Source: Macropodus opercularis (Eukaryota > Chordata > Actinopteri > Anabantiformes > Osphronemidae). From it: 64,000 bases of DNA. Under the pieces are notes generated by a model. That model was not told the origin of the DNA. It worked only from the letters and a program-made list of their open reading frames with translations, and searched no databases. The DNA lies in NCBI GenBank assembly GCA_030770545.1, contig CM061105.1, positions 15,304,501 through 15,368,500 on the forward strand, given 5' to 3'. The translations under genes were made by a program, and so were the position numbers. Below, one piece after another: positions 1 through 12,162 of this stretch; positions within the stretch are counted from its first letter, which is position 1, and each line of letters opens with the position of its first letter.

Positions 1-3000
1 AAAATATAGTTACATATATATAAGTTACAGTGAAGGTATTTGACTCCAGCCACGTGACCACGCTGACGTTTCCATCCCTGCAGTGATGCCACCATAAAGG
101 ATAAAACACGAGGCTCAAGCTCAGGTCATTAACTTCACCGGTTCCACCGCTGAGGGTTGCAGCTGCAGCCAGCCCACTCTCAAATAATGTATTTAGGTCT
201 AAATCATGCGATAAGGGCGCATGCTGCCGGTCTGTGCTGTGTGACGGAGACAGAGAGCAGAGTGACAGACGTTCTGCAGAGCCAGAGAGCTCCATCCTCC
301 TCCGGTTAAAACAACAGCCTTTGCAGAGGAGCTATCGCACTATGACACATGGTCTGATCCAAGAGAGCCGTATTTATTTTGGTACGGGCTACATTTCTTT
401 CCTTTAAGTAATGAATTAGGAAAACACGGGGCCTGGCTCTGGGCTGTGGAGATGTGTGGGAGAGAACGCTCCGTGCACTGTCTAGCTGCGAACGGGAAAG
501 GAATGGAGCTGGAGCTTTGGGGTGGACATGAGGCATCCAAGCATAGGAGGTTTCCCTTCATCTTCTCATCCTTTCATTTTTTTCACCATGCAGTCGTTGT
601 CTTGGTTGAAGTGTTCAGTCCTCTGTCCCAGATAGACAGCCAAACTCGGGAGGACTGGATGAAGTGGGAGACGGAGCGAAGCGGAGTTCAAGGGAGTGTT
701 GTGATGTCTCGAGAACAGTCAGAAACACTTAATGGCGGAGAGAAGGCAGCGGCTGCGTGTTGCTATACGAGTCTGCGAGGCCTTTGTACTGTACAGCGCG
801 TGCGTAGGAGATCAGCTAGGGTTGGTAACGGGTCAGCCAAAGCCATTCGGGAACAGCTCCCTCCTCTGCACACCTTCTGCAGAGGGGTTAAACAAATGTT
901 AGTGATGTGATAACCAGCCTGTTTGTTGAGGGGCCTCTGGAAGGACATCTAGTAGGACGGCTCGGGCTTCCTCTCGAATGATGTCATAGCGCCAGTCCAC
1001 CAAACCACGCATCTACCCACATTACTGAATTTGGAAGAAGCACTAAATAATCCAAAAAACATCGGGACACAGCAAAAGGACAAACCGGGAGAGTTTTACT
1101 TTTGTCAGGTTTGCTTTTTGCAGCTCTGAACGGCCCCGTTGGTCCAGCAAGTACGAGGCTCAAGTACGTTATTACAACCTCTGCAGATCTATAAAGTCAA
1201 ACACGTCACTTGGCGTTGAGTCAACCTGGTGGCCTCAGTATGTTGATGGTTGTTGTAGCATCCGTCTGAGACGCTTGCTTTCCACTGTCTCTGTGTTCTA
1301 TGTGCCGCTTCCTGTACAGATCATGGATGTATCGTTTCGTTACGGACCGTAGACCCACCTAACTTCACTGATCTGACACAAAGATACCTCAGCAGAGAAC
1401 AATGGACGGTATTCACCTGTTATGTCTAATGAAGCAATTTGCCACTTCCTACTGTGTCTTGCCCTTTAAGTAGGCCAAACTCCAGGTATTTTTAAAAGAA
1501 ACACACATTCACATGAACCCCCCGTTTAAAAACTTCCCAGCCTGGTTTTCCTTCACGTTGCCTTCACTTATTCATCCTTTTTCCTGTTTCCCAGAGAAAA
1601 ACACCGACGGTGAGGCCTGGAGGTGAGTTTCGGGTCAAAGTTGAAAAGGGCAGAGCTTAAAAAAACGCTGGCAGAGATTCAACAAACGCGGCGCATTAAT
1701 GATAACAGTCGGGTTAACGTTGGCGCTGCTGAGCTCTGGCTGTAGATTTAGTGCAGCGGGTGGGGAGAGCTATGAAGTGTGTCTGCTGTCAAGGTCAGTT
1801 TGCAGGTTTGTGTGCAGCCTTTTGCTCAGTTTACACGACGATAACAAGAACTATGCAGTGAAGTCGCCCCAAACAGCACAGTATCGGCGCATTCTCTGTG
1901 GCTCGCCAACATTTGTGCAGCGTAAGTGAAAGCTTGACCTCATAACTGCTTAGTGTTAATACTGCAGGAATTCACTGGAACGTTGTTTTCATACATGAGG
2001 ACAGGAAAGGGTAACAGAAGAGGCATAAATCAGGGCAGATTTTTTCCCACTCTGCTCGGAATAAGTGTTAAAGCTCTCAGGCGGAGATCAATGCTCCGTG
2101 GGCCTGACTGACGGCACGTAGATGCTGCGTCCAGGCTGAACCCACCACAGGCAACATCTCTTTAGAAAATTCCCACATTATTCGAAGGCGAAGCAGGAAG
2201 AAATGACACATGTCATTTCCTTTTGATCAAACATGTTGATGTGTACGATGCAATCTGAATGTGCTGAAATTGTGGACTATTTTGAGGGATTTCCTCTCTT
2301 CAGAACAGCAGGGCAGATTGGCTTAATTAGAGACGGAAAAACAGGAAGTTTTAAAGTCACGTCTATAATTAATTGCCTGGTCAGGGCAGCGCAAGGAAGC
2401 AGCTCAGTCACTGGGTTCACATCACACAGGTTCTGCTAATGCTGCCTGGGAGCCATGTTGCTTCACCAGTGAAAGCGCAGAATGTAACTACGCCGACTGA
2501 CAGACAAGCATTTAATCACACAGATCAGCGACCTGTTAATAAAAGTCACTTCACTACTTCATCTAGTATAGAACCATTTAAGTTGAACAGAGCTCAGAAG
2601 AGAGTCGCGCCGTCGTGCAGCATTCAAGCAAAGATGACTTGTTTTCCGTCGGGGGAAAGGTTGGTATCATTTGTACCGAGACTGGAATCAAAGCCGTAAA
2701 AACTCTACTGTACTGACAACTTGGAAAGGTTCCCTGAAAGACACACGGTCCGACAGACGAACTGCGACGACTGTGGCGAGGCCTGAACAACTGGCTGGAT
2801 GCCAGAAGACCGACCACGAGGAGGCCGCTTGTGAGAGACGTTCTTAAAAAGTGAACAATCGATCGTCCCAGATCAGCAGAGCAACAACCAGGAAGTGGGA
2901 GTGGGTATAAACCAAGGGGGCGTGGCCAAGGTGAATGAACCAGGAAATAGTAAAAAACATAAACAAGTAACAAGCGATCGCGTCAAATTCATTGCATGTA

Positions 3001-6000
3001 TTCAAAAAAACAAGTCGAGCTGATTAAAGTGGACATTTCCCGTTCTTCGTGCACGTGGGGTAAATGCATTAGTTGCTTTTGGTTCGTTCCTCGGCTAGCG
3101 TGTAAATGGCTGCGTCTTCTGACCGTCGTTTACTGTTTTCGTGGAAAGCAGCCCAGTCAGCCGGCGGAGCGGGGCCTCGCTAGGCTCCTCTGTCAGGCCG
3201 CCGCATCCTGCAATTTATCCCCGTCCTCGCTCTGTGGCTCTGCTGCTATCTTGAGCTCTAGATGAAAATTTATTACGTTTCAAGACTTCAGTGAGCCAAG
3301 TGTTGTTTACACAAGCATACCTCGTTCTGAGAGAGTGCCGGTGCTGAAGTCTGGGATGCTGCGTTGCATTCTGGGTAGGATGGGGTAAAATCCCATCCAG
3401 TTCGCAGCCCTCAGCTGACCCAGACGACTGCAGCTGCGACTGGGACGCTGGAGGCCGATGCCAGGCAGGAAAGCGTGGTTTCCCCCTCGGCTCGTCATCC
3501 AAGCCCAACACGCAACAAAACACCGAACACACAACACGTACCCAGCTTTATTTGTTAGTCATCTACCAGCCGTGGTTGGCTGGAGGAGCGTTTGGTGTCC
3601 TGCTCCAGCCAGTGATTAGCATATTGTTTGTTGACACATGTTTAATTGATTAAAACAGGCCTGCTGTGATTTCTGTGTTTTGTTTTTAAAGGCTGTGGTT
3701 CTGACAGAAATACTTCGGGAAGTATTGCGTTTGGCAGCGAGCTCGGGTTCCCATACATGAGAGCACTGAACTTAATTCAAAACGCCTTGGACACAAGGCT
3801 GACTGGTGGGCTAGCAGCGGAGGAGAGATAGCTGTAACCTTGCAATGAACCCACAAGAATCCCAGCGCACTGCTTGGAAGCGCGGTGGCAGAAAGCGCTC
3901 GCACAGTTGCATGATTTAGTGGCTGACACAATAAGCGCTGCCTTAGCGAGGAACAGAAGGCTCACCTGACAACACTGCCGTTGCATTGTCTAGACAAGGG
4001 GCCGATTTGATAGTCAAATTCTTCCAGGCTTGTCACATACATTTCACATTATTCTTTGTTCCGTTAACAAAATGAAAATGAGTGTCCTGGAACTGACCAG
4101 CAACACGACCAGAGTAAAGGTACAGTCGTGGCTCCACGGTCACAGCTTTGACCCTTTCACCGGTCGGACCAGACTGAAACAGCCCGACTAGCATTCGTGG
4201 CCCCCAGAGGATGGATCCTGAGAATCGCTGCAGCGAACGCAGTGAAGCCGCCGAACGCCACAGAAAACAACGGCTGAGACTCTCCTCCGCCGTGACCTCG
4301 CGTTAGCCTGTGCGCCGGCCCGTTGTTGATAGCAGAACATTCCCAGCAGATCGGACCTTTAGGAAGAACAACAGGCTGAGCAAACACCAAATGCGATCGG
4401 CCTATTTCGCTAGCATTTAATCCCAACACTGTTTTATTTGTCTTGAATGTTTGCACACCGGAGCAGAGCTTTTATCACGGTGCAGGCCAGGAGACGTTTC
4501 AGCGTATATGGTCCAGTTTCCTGGTTTGAATTGTTGATGGTTAAATCAGTCAAATCAACCAGAACTGAAGGTTTTTCCAGATTTGGATCAGCTTCAGGGG
4601 ATTCAGGTTTAATCTGTGTACCTCATTTATCTCAACCCTTCAATATGCTCCTACGTCAGCATTATTTGGTTTAGGCCTTAAATCAGCCTGGTAAGAACCA
4701 CTTAACACGATGCTTAGCCTCACGCTGGAAACAAACCGGCCCCTGCTGTGCGGCCTGTGGCCGGTTGTGCCTCCATTCACCCTCTGAGGGTAGAACTAGC
4801 TCCTGATCGTGAAATGAGTTCTGCTGCGATAAAACGTTTCACTTCATCGTTTTGGCTTCGGCTACAATCGACCGACTGCGTCGTTTGTTCACGGGAGGAC
4901 TGGGTCGACGCGCTAGACCCCCATCCTGTTGCTGCGAGAAATGACGAGATGGAATTATAAACCTATCTCACTCGTTAATATATATCACCCAGAAGTCTGT
5001 ATATTATTATAAACAGATGACTTCTACGTGGTTGAAACCGCCTTTTCTTCCACTGCCAATCAATCCCATCCTCTCCTGTTATGTGTAATTCCTGACAACC
5101 TGGTCATTCTGATGACAGTTCGCTCATATAGAGTCTGACTGGGTCCCACCCGGTGACTTTTGTGTGAGCCTTCCCTGAACTCACTCCTACTGATTCTGTA
5201 ATAGGTACGGCTGACTACACACTGCAGCCGCCCATGATGTCATCGAGCCAAATGTCGCTACGTCTTGTGTTTGACAGCAGTGTGTGTACTCACAGCTGTT
5301 TTATTATTAGAAGGAGATAAAAGTGTCTGAAGTGTCGCTTGCCACCGTCACCAGAACAGGGACAATAAAAACTCTATACGCATCGTGCACATTTTTCAGG
5401 ATCATTTGATTGCTCTCCAAATCGAAAAGGACTCGGCTATCATGCTTTTAACCGTTATGTTTAACTGCCAGAATGTGCTCTTGTGTGTAATGAGGAAACC
5501 CAAAAGGGCTGAGTCAGAGATCCCATCTCTTCCGGAGGCAGGGCCAGCAGGACTCTCCTTTGAAAGGCAAAATGGAAAGATCAACGGGCATCTCCTGAGG
5601 GAGCCGCTGGGCCACAGTGTGCTGTTACCTCATGGCCAAACAGCCAACGGGGGCCGTCGCCTGCTGCCGCTGCCGCTCTGTTTACTTTGGGAGGGTTTTT
5701 TTCAAGCCTGTGCAGCCACCAAGATCTCAGCCTTCTCCCTCTCCGGCTGCATCGGGCTCCTTTTGTTATCGTCCTTGTCCAGACCTGCATCTCGGTAGAA
5801 AACACATGTTCACAGACGGCAGCTACACACTCGCCCTTTGCATCCCTTTCTGTGAGCGTGGCGGTTGATATGACCCTCAGCTCTGCGAACATCTATCCAG
5901 ATGCGAGCGCAGGGAGGATTTGTGCACCGTCGTGTTTATATTTCCTCCCTCGCAGCACCATGGAGACCAGTCAGACAGTGCCAAGGTAGGACCCCCTCAT

Positions 6001-7600
6001 AAATTCAGAAACCTATAAATATTTGCTCGTGTTTTGAGTTCAACACTAGTTTGCATTTACATATTTAAGGGCGGTTTTGTCATCTGTCTGCTGGGAGGCT
6101 CGGTGACCTACAGCCCGGTGGGCTCGGCGCGGCCTTGGCTTTTGTGTAACACCGAGCAGCAAATGAACACACCTCCAGAGATTCCATTCGCAATCTGCAA
6201 ACAAACCCGAACAAAACATAATCGAGTCCGCATCGTTCCGGCGAAATGCAACATCAACGTGGATGTGGCTGTTGTGCGGTGGAGCACATTCCTCCGCACT
6301 CAATAAACGTGGCTGAATCAATATGTCAAAGTGCAGACAGATAACGCTAAGCCCAGGCATAAATCTGAGCCATCTCCAAAATCTTTTCATGTAGAATTAC
6401 TCACGGACCATATTCGCTTAAGTACAGTAAACATTGTGACAGGTACTTTGAGCTGCTGGTTCAAGAGGACGCAGGAAACGTAAAAAAAGCTGTCAGACAG
6501 AATGAAGGCTTTCTTTAATCAACATAAACAATGTGTGTGGAAGCAAACCACTCGGAAGATCCCAAAAAATCCAGCTTTTCAAATGTGCTTCCCAGGAAAT
6601 CCAGGCCTCATTAGCTGAGCTGAGATATTTGTTCTGTGCAGCAGGAATCTGAGAATGCGCAGCCGCTCATTTTCGATCAGGAATGGGGAGTTAAAGTTTA
6701 AAGTGCGATTGCCTCATGCGTGAGTGTGTCGGAGCAGCGTTAATGTTACGCAAGCACACGGGTCTTTCCACAACTTCAAAACACTGATGAATGTTGGCTA
6801 AAACACAGGGTTTGCATCAACAGAGCAATTTATTTGATTGAATTTAAATAAAAATAATTTCTTAAATGTTCCAGCAAAAGAGAAACACCACAAAAGATGT
6901 TTGCTAAACTATATAACATGATAGTTGAAAAAATAAATAAGTCCAGCAGAATGAATGACATGCCCTTGTGAATGAGGAAAGCCAGGAAAGAAAATGCTAA
7001 TAATAATAAAACAAATTACCCTTCATGCCAAGTTTCACATCTGATCGTCTATCTGTGATTGTTCTGTGGCCTCTGAAACGTTGGACGAATGAAGACACAG
7101 AAGGTGAAGAATCAAACATACCTTTAAATGTTTGTGCTTGTCAGTAGCACCTGCTCCACCGCACTTAAAGAAAGCACTTCTTCTACTTCCTGTTCTCATT
7201 GTCCACCTCAGCACCTTATCGTGTTAAAATGTCGGGTCACACTCCCGTTAATCCTCGGTGGGATCAGTTCGAGTCACCAGCTCGGTTTTGATCAGAGGTG
7301 ACCTCCCCTACATGTTTGCGCTGTGAAGGCCAGTCATCGTACAGTCAGGCAGGCAGCGATGGTCCTATAGGTCAGGGAACCAACGGCCTCACGTGGAAAA
7401 CAGTTCTTACAGCTCAGCTCTGAGAAAAGTACCTTAACACAACAGCTGACAGCGCTTCGCAAAGGAAACGCCGCCTGTGGGAGTAAACAGACGAACAAAC
7501 AACGCTCTGGTACTTCATTTATACCCTGTCGAAACCAAACCACTTTCAGCTTCAGTGAAAAACGTGCACATTCAGCTAACAACCGCTTATAGAGCAAATA
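1..7600. other. Non-coding flank downstream of gata6
   Basis: I see no gene here. Reading frames of 60-154 codons occur on both strands (the longest is + 446-910), but they have low-complexity composition, no recognisable domain, and overlap one another in several frames. No tRNA, rRNA or microRNA hairpin was recognised. In human the region downstream of GATA6 is gene-poor and holds distal regulatory DNA, so enhancers are possible here, but I cannot point to one from sequence alone. Confidence 0.6.
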
Positions 7601-7647
7601 GAAAAGAAGACATCAGAAGGATTTAACTTCTACTCTATATTGATATC

Positions 7648-8217
7648 TTTATTAACAATCACAGCCATGTTTTCAAAACAACGGGAGATTTATAAATATT
7701 TCTTTTTTCCTTCTGATTCATAAAAGTTGTCTCGGCACTTGTGGTGTGATTCCAGTTGTGGGAAGAATAAGACACTCAGAATGTCCTTAAAGAGTAAAGC
7801 TCTTCATGAAGCGCTGGTATCCAATCTACAGCGTTTTCTTCACAGAGAAAATCCATTAAGCACTTGATGGTTTTCTTTTAAGAAGAGTTCTCGAGCGCAG
7901 AGCAGGTCCAGGAAGCATCCACAGAAGGCCACCAAATGATCACGTGGCCTGGACTTTCCTTTATTTCTTTTTGAGGCAACAAGATTTTATTTTAAGGCAA
8001 CAAGATCCCCGGAGGAATCTGGAAACAAATCCCCGATATTCCAAAGTGGACTCACGCTTGCAGTGTGAGTGAACGCTCGCTTCGCCCTTCTTTTCCTCTG
8101 TCCGTCTCTTCTTGCACCAGCTGCAGGGAAGGAAACAAATACTGGCCCTGAATACTTCCACATAGCATCCAGACAGAAGGGGCCGGGGAACGCTGCTCTC
8201 CAGAAAGACGTGGGTGT
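7648..8217 (-). other. gata6: gata6 3' untranslated region with candidate poly(A) signals
   Basis: This follows the gata6 stop codon on the minus strand. AATAAA (TTTATT on +) occurs at 7986-7991, 7960-7965 and 7648-7653. The first two would give a 3'UTR of about 250 nt and the last one of about 590 nt. An 11-base direct repeat, GGCAACAAGAT, flanks the 7986 signal (near 7974 and 7996). The end of the transcript is inferred only. Confidence 0.5.
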
Positions 8218-8376
8218 TCAAGCCAAAGCCATGGGGCACCAGGGCTCACCCCTCACTGAAGCAACATCCGAAGGCTGGGTCAGGCTCACGCTAGTGTACA
8301 GGCTGTCCTGTCCCGGGTACTTCACCGCGCCAGAGCCTGGTCCCTCCCCCGAGCTGGACAGCACAGACGAGCTGAC
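8218..8376 (-). CDS. gata6: gata6 last coding exon
   Basis: Acceptor GACCTTGCAG|, phase 0, 52 codons plus TGA at 8218-8220. It codes VKYPGQDSLYTSVSL and the terminal WCPMALA, the C-terminal signature shared by GATA4, 5 and 6. Confidence 0.93.
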   Translation of the reverse strand, partial: VSSSVLSSSGEGPGSGAVKYPGQDSLYTSVSLTQPSDVASVRGEPWCPMALA

Positions 8377-11300
8377 CTGCAAGGTCACAAGACATATTAT
8401 TAACCCACACTGGGACCAAGCAGCAGACATTTCTTTTCATTTTGAGCCACTCAGATGCTATTTTCATTACAGAAGTGGAAAAACCCTACAAGCGGAGAAA
8501 TGCGAAGCTCAGGTTGCTGCAATCTAACGGTGACGCGAATCAGTCATCACCTCAAAGTAACTATGAGCTGGAATGATCGTTATTCTTAACACCTGCTGTA
8601 GCCAAGCCCAGTTCCAGTCTTTGAGAGCAGAGCAGCCTTTTCGATTCTAGGTGTTATTCAAATTAAAAGGCGATTATTGAACCTCACCCCAGACACTTGT
8701 CCAGAGGGAGAGCTGGTCTTTGAGCAGTCTTCAGAATTGGATGAAGAGGTGGACGTGGGAGTCATAGAGACAGAGTTGTTATTTCCTATGAAAAATAAAA
8801 ATATGTTGGTGAGATCATATCATAAAAACGTTTCTTTATCTTCACGCCTTCTACTATGATTTATTCACAAGCTGAGTTAGAGTCAATAACTCACCAGAGG
8901 ATCCCTTGGTTTTGTTCAGTGTTTTCGGTTTCCGTTTTCTTGTTTGGATTCCCTCTTTCTTCATGGCGAGAGGCCGAGGTACCTGCGGATTGGATCGTGT
9001 TTGGACGCAGGTTAATATTTTCCATGTTGGTTCACTTCTACCCCAAAGCGCCGTCATGAGAGGACGCGACTCACCCCGTGCAGCTTCGTGTAGAGGCCAC
9101 ACGCGTTGCACACCGGCTCCCCCTCCGCGTTTCTGCGCCACAGAGTGGTCGTGCTCGTCTGACAGTTGGCGCAGGACAGGCCGATCCTCCTGGACGTCGA
9201 CTGGTGGCAAACATAGAAAATTAAAATTACACGAAAGTCTGCTGAGAAAATAACAAGTTCGTCAGGAACGTTTTCAGGCGAAGGCGCGGACGCACTAATT
9301 GAATTACAGTCTGGCCATTCACAGCCTATTTCCCAACAATAATAAAGGTCCTGTTATGATCTCAACTTAACTGGCTTTCACCTACGGCCTTTTTACGGGC
9401 TGTTATTCTTAAGCGAGGCGATACGTGACACTTGGTTTTCTAGTAAAAACGAGCTTCAGGCCGTGCGCGATGGCACCAGGGAACGATTCGCCCACATCTT
9501 GGATTTGTTGGGGTTGAAGAGCCCAACAGAAGAACTTTACAGAGCAGGTGACGGAACATGTTGACGAGGAACCTGCAGTTTTAAAATGATTCACTTACTG
9601 AATAAATCAGCGTTAAATGCATTGTGCGTAAATGTATTAATCAAACCTTCCAGGCCGGAGTCAAATAGATAAATCAAATATAATTATGGTCACTGCTTAA
9701 ATTACGCCAAAAACAGCACTAACCTCTAATAAAATGTGATTTACAGTCATGTTCTGCTGCTTTTATGTGACTCATATCTATACGTACTAAATTAGAATAA
9801 AATCTAAAGCAAAGGCTGAATATTCCACCCGTGGCCTGCGCTTATCTCAAACATCACGGGCGACGACCTCAGGCAGCGTCTGGAACAATTAGGCAGGAAA
9901 CCGAGCGGCTAAGTGGTTCGCTGCTCACCGTCCGCTTCGGCGTTTTAATTAATGGTCGGCTCAGCCCGTTCATTTTGCTGTAAAGGCCGCAGGCGTTGCA
10001 CAGAAAGTGGCCGGTGCCGTCGCGCCTCCAGAGCGGCGTGGAGATGGATCCACAGTTGACGCACTCCCTGCTCTCCCCCATGTCGTCCAGAATATCTGAA
10101 ACTAAGAGCAAACAGGGTGAGGCCTCGTCTCTTTTACAGGTTAAATCTACCTTTAGGGTTTTCTTTTCAGAATAAAGCAGGTTCACGTGTTTCCAAAATA
10201 TAGAATATTATAGAAATATAGCATCGGTTTTATACAAAAGCCTTTGTTTTAAATTGTAAATATTTACAGAGCTGTGCTGATATTGCTGGAGCCCTGTGTC
10301 ATTTATGGATCCAGTTACGCACATCTTCAGTTGTAGGCCCGATCACACGAATAGTTTGTTGAGCGCGGATAATAAACACTCGGTTATTTTCAGCCAAATT
10401 CAGGATTATTTCCCAAAAGAGAAATGTTGATATGGGATATTTTATTTTATCAGGGTCGTGCGTCTGATTAAATGACTTAATATTTTTTTATTCTGTCCTA
10501 AAATAAAATAAAAATCCCTGCTCGTGTCTGTTCAGCCTTTCCTCTTACCTCCGTTTGGTCCTCGGATCAAGGGCGCACCTCTGCTCTGCAAGCTGTGCAG
10601 CATCGTGTTCTCGAAAGGTCCCCCGGTCCAATGCGAGGACAGCTGCGGCAGCTGCGGCGCAACGTACGGGGAGTAAGGACTCGCGTAGGTCCCGCCGAGG
10701 GACCGAGAGAGGCCATACTGGTCCCTGCCGCCCACGTTCAGCGTGTTACTGTAGCCGGTGTCCCTGGGCGCCCCGGTATTCATAGGCGGGCTTGGAGGGT
10801 AGTGGAACCGGCTGGAGGCGTGAGGGCTCCCCGTGCTGTAGGAAGGGCTCTCCGGGGTGGACTGCGACCAGACCGAGTGGCTGGAAACGGCGTGGCTGGG
10901 TTGCGCAGAGCCGTTGGCCTGTAGATACGAGAGGCTGGGTATCATGGAGCCCACCCGGGAGCTGGGTACATACACGGGGGAGTTGGGGTTGGAGTGCATA
11001 TAGCCGCCAGAGGAGGAGTCATATCCAGTCTGGCTCTGGGCAGCGGCGATGGCCAGTGTTTGGTACATGTCGGCCGGGTCCACCAGCAAACTCGCCTTGT
11101 GAGCCCCGCTGGAGAGGACGAGTTTGCTGCCCTGGTCTAAATCCGTAAAGAGAGGGATGTCCTCGGTAGTGGACAGGGTGTTGCTATGGTGTCCGAAGTG
11201 CACGTAGGAGTGTAACGATCTGCCGTCGGCGCGGCGGTGCCCCAGTGCGTCAAGCTCGCTCGGAGTTGTCCTCAGCTCATCCGAGACAGGACCGTCCCTC

Positions 11301-11398
11301 CTGCTGTCCCCGGGCAGGTAGGTGTGTTCAGCCGGTGACCCTGGGCTGCTGGATACTTCTCGCTTGACCATGGACCAGCTGTTTTCTCCCAGGTCCAT
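8218..11398 (-). CDS. gata6: GATA-binding factor 6 (gata6), six coding exons
   Basis: Zinc-finger transcription factor binding WGATAR; in vertebrates it controls heart, endoderm and gut development. Joining 11398-10549, 10095-9929, 9200-9075, 8982-8895, 8785-8688 and 8376-8218 gives an open frame of 495 codons plus TGA, with matching phases at every junction. The start MDLGENSW..VKRE resembles the human long-form start (MALTDGGW..PKR). The GATA6-type segments PLFTDLDQ and MYQTLA follow at about residues 82-116. The N-finger is CVNCG...CNACG (C-x2-C-x17-C-x2-C), the C-finger CANCQ...CNACG, then the basic tail TRKRKPK, and the protein ends WCPMALA where human has WCALALA. These features separate it from gata4 and gata5. 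The gene lies head-to-tail downstream of mib1, as in human. The polyhistidine and polyalanine runs of the mammalian protein are absent. Alternative splice and start choices are listed as findings. Confidence 0.95.
8688..8785 (-). CDS. gata6: gata6 exon with the Ser/Thr-rich region
   Basis: It codes NNNSVSMTPTSTSSSNSEDC and on to SSPSGQVSG, matching the MTPTSTSSNSDDCSKNTSP block of human GATA6. The acceptor is TTTTTCATAG| and the donor GGG|GTGAGG. Without this exon the phases on either side do not fit, which supports it as constitutive. Confidence 0.9.
8895..8982 (-). CDS. gata6: gata6 exon with the basic C-finger tail
   Basis: Acceptor ATCCGCAG|, donor TCTG|GTGAGT. It codes VPRPLAMKKEGIQTRKRKPK, the basic arm that contacts DNA and carries the nuclear-localisation signal in GATA proteins, then a Ser/Gly linker. 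It ends in phase 1. Confidence 0.94.
9075..9200 (-). CDS. gata6: gata6 exon with the C-terminal zinc finger
   Basis: Phase-0 exon of 42 codons. The acceptor is GCCACCAG| and the donor GGG|GTGAGT. It codes the DNA-binding finger from the CANC to the CNACG cysteine pairs, followed by LYTKLHG. Human has Met where this has Thr in LY(M/T)KLHG. Confidence 0.94.
9929..10095 (-). CDS. gata6: gata6 exon with the N-terminal zinc finger
   Basis: Starts after TTTCAG (phase 1 continuation, Asp-Ile-Leu-Asp-Asp) and ends ACG|GTGAGC. It codes the first finger, CVNCG, TPLWRRDGTGHFLCNACG, and the linker SKMNGLSRPLIK. A second acceptor six bases upstream (CTCTTAG|, exon start 10101) also keeps the frame and would add Val-Ser, giving 497 aa. 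Confidence 0.93.
10549..11398 (-). CDS. gata6: gata6 first coding exon (N-terminal activation region)
   Basis: It codes residues 1-283 plus one base. The ATG is at 11396-11398 and the donor reads GGAG|GTAAGA. The exon extends 5' to about 11456, where TTTCACAG is a good acceptor, giving 58 nt of leader. The start context is weak (T at -3, G at +4). Met111 (11066-11068) is the conserved MYQTL methionine that serves as the short-form start in mammals, and it has G at -3. Composition is rich in Ser, Pro, Tyr and Gly, as expected for the activation domain. Confidence 0.93.
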
Positions 11399-11456
11399 CC
11401 AGGAGCACTTTCCGTACAGCGTAGGGGTTAATAAAATGGTCAGGGAGTAGTCCGCC

Positions 11457-12063
11457 CTGTGAAAGAGAATGGGAACAGTTGGGAGGTCAGGGAAGGTGCA
11501 CGTTCGGCTGACAAGTCACGGGTGAGTGAATCCGAACCGTGGATCTGGGTAAAAAGGCAGATTCACCTTGGATGCGCTGTTGGTTTTCATCTTTAAAGGA
11601 GCAGTCAAGCTTCCTACGAAATCAAACTGTCCATCTGAATATTAAAGTTGAACTACATGTTCTGTGGTTCTGACTCCTGTATCACCTCCAACTCTAATAA
11701 TAAAACACATCCAGCTTACGGTGACTGCCATACTCCCATCAAGACCTCGGAGCCCTGGACCCATCCGTGTCAAACCCTCTGTCCTCCCACACACACGCAC
11801 GAACACACACAAGCACACACTCAGAAGAGATAGGAAACAAAACGCAATATGTCTTCACAGCACAAGAGATAACCGTTTGATAAGACCCCGAATGAGATAA
11901 GGACCGAGAGGCAGGCTGAGGCGATAAAACAATACGCAGCGATGAGCCTGGTGCTGGTGCGCTCGCCTGCTCTCCGCCAGATGTTGGCACCAGCTGTGCG
12001 CCACAAGGAAAGGAGACGGCGAGAAGGAAGAAGAGGAGACTTGAGTCGCTCTTCACCACATAC
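11457..12063 (-). other. gata6: gata6 intron 1 (inferred)
   Basis: Bounded by donor CTAGCAG|GTATGT at 12064/12063 and acceptor TTTCACAG at 11457. It carries four WGATAR motifs between 11828 and 11900 and an ACAC-rich stretch near 11789-11820. Vertebrate GATA4/5/6 genes have a non-coding first exon, which fits this arrangement. Confidence 0.6.
11828..11927 (+). promoter_or_regulatory. Cluster of GATA-factor binding motifs
   Basis: AGATAG at 11828, AGATAA at 11867, TGATAA at 11878 and AGATAA at 11895, with a related CGATAA at 11922, all in the same orientation within 100 bases. The cluster lies in the presumed first intron of gata6. GATA genes are known to regulate themselves and one another, so this is a candidate autoregulatory element. 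The motifs are seen; the function is inferred. Confidence 0.45.
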
Positions 12064-12135
12064 CTGCTAGTTGTGTGCCATAGGTCGCACGGAAAAGTTC
12101 CCAACAGTGAGTCGCTGCTTGTCTTGGAAGTAATG
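12064..12135 (-). other. gata6: Probable non-coding exon 1 of gata6
   Basis: The donor CTAGCAG|GTATGT is strong and lies 607 bases upstream of the coding-exon acceptor. The 5' end is set only by a TATA-like CATAAA at 12163-12168, which would place the start near 12135. A very short upstream reading frame, ATG to TAG over 12067-12081 (Met-Ala-His-Asn), ends just before the donor. Confidence 0.45.
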
Positions 12136-12162
12136 GGGAAGCGCCGGTGCGCTCTGACGAGG

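Noticed and set aside
446..910. 154-codon + strand open frame
   Set aside because: No recognisable domain, no splice or promoter context, and other frames overlap it; length is within chance for GC-mixed vertebrate DNA.
5385..5798. 137-codon + strand open frame
   Set aside because: Composition is not protein-like, no family resemblance, and it overlaps equally long frames on both strands.
8069..8527. 152-codon + strand frame
   Set aside because: Antisense shadow of the last gata6 exon.
10555..11148. Several + strand frames of 76-118 codons
   Set aside because: They are antisense shadows of the GC-rich gata6 coding exon.
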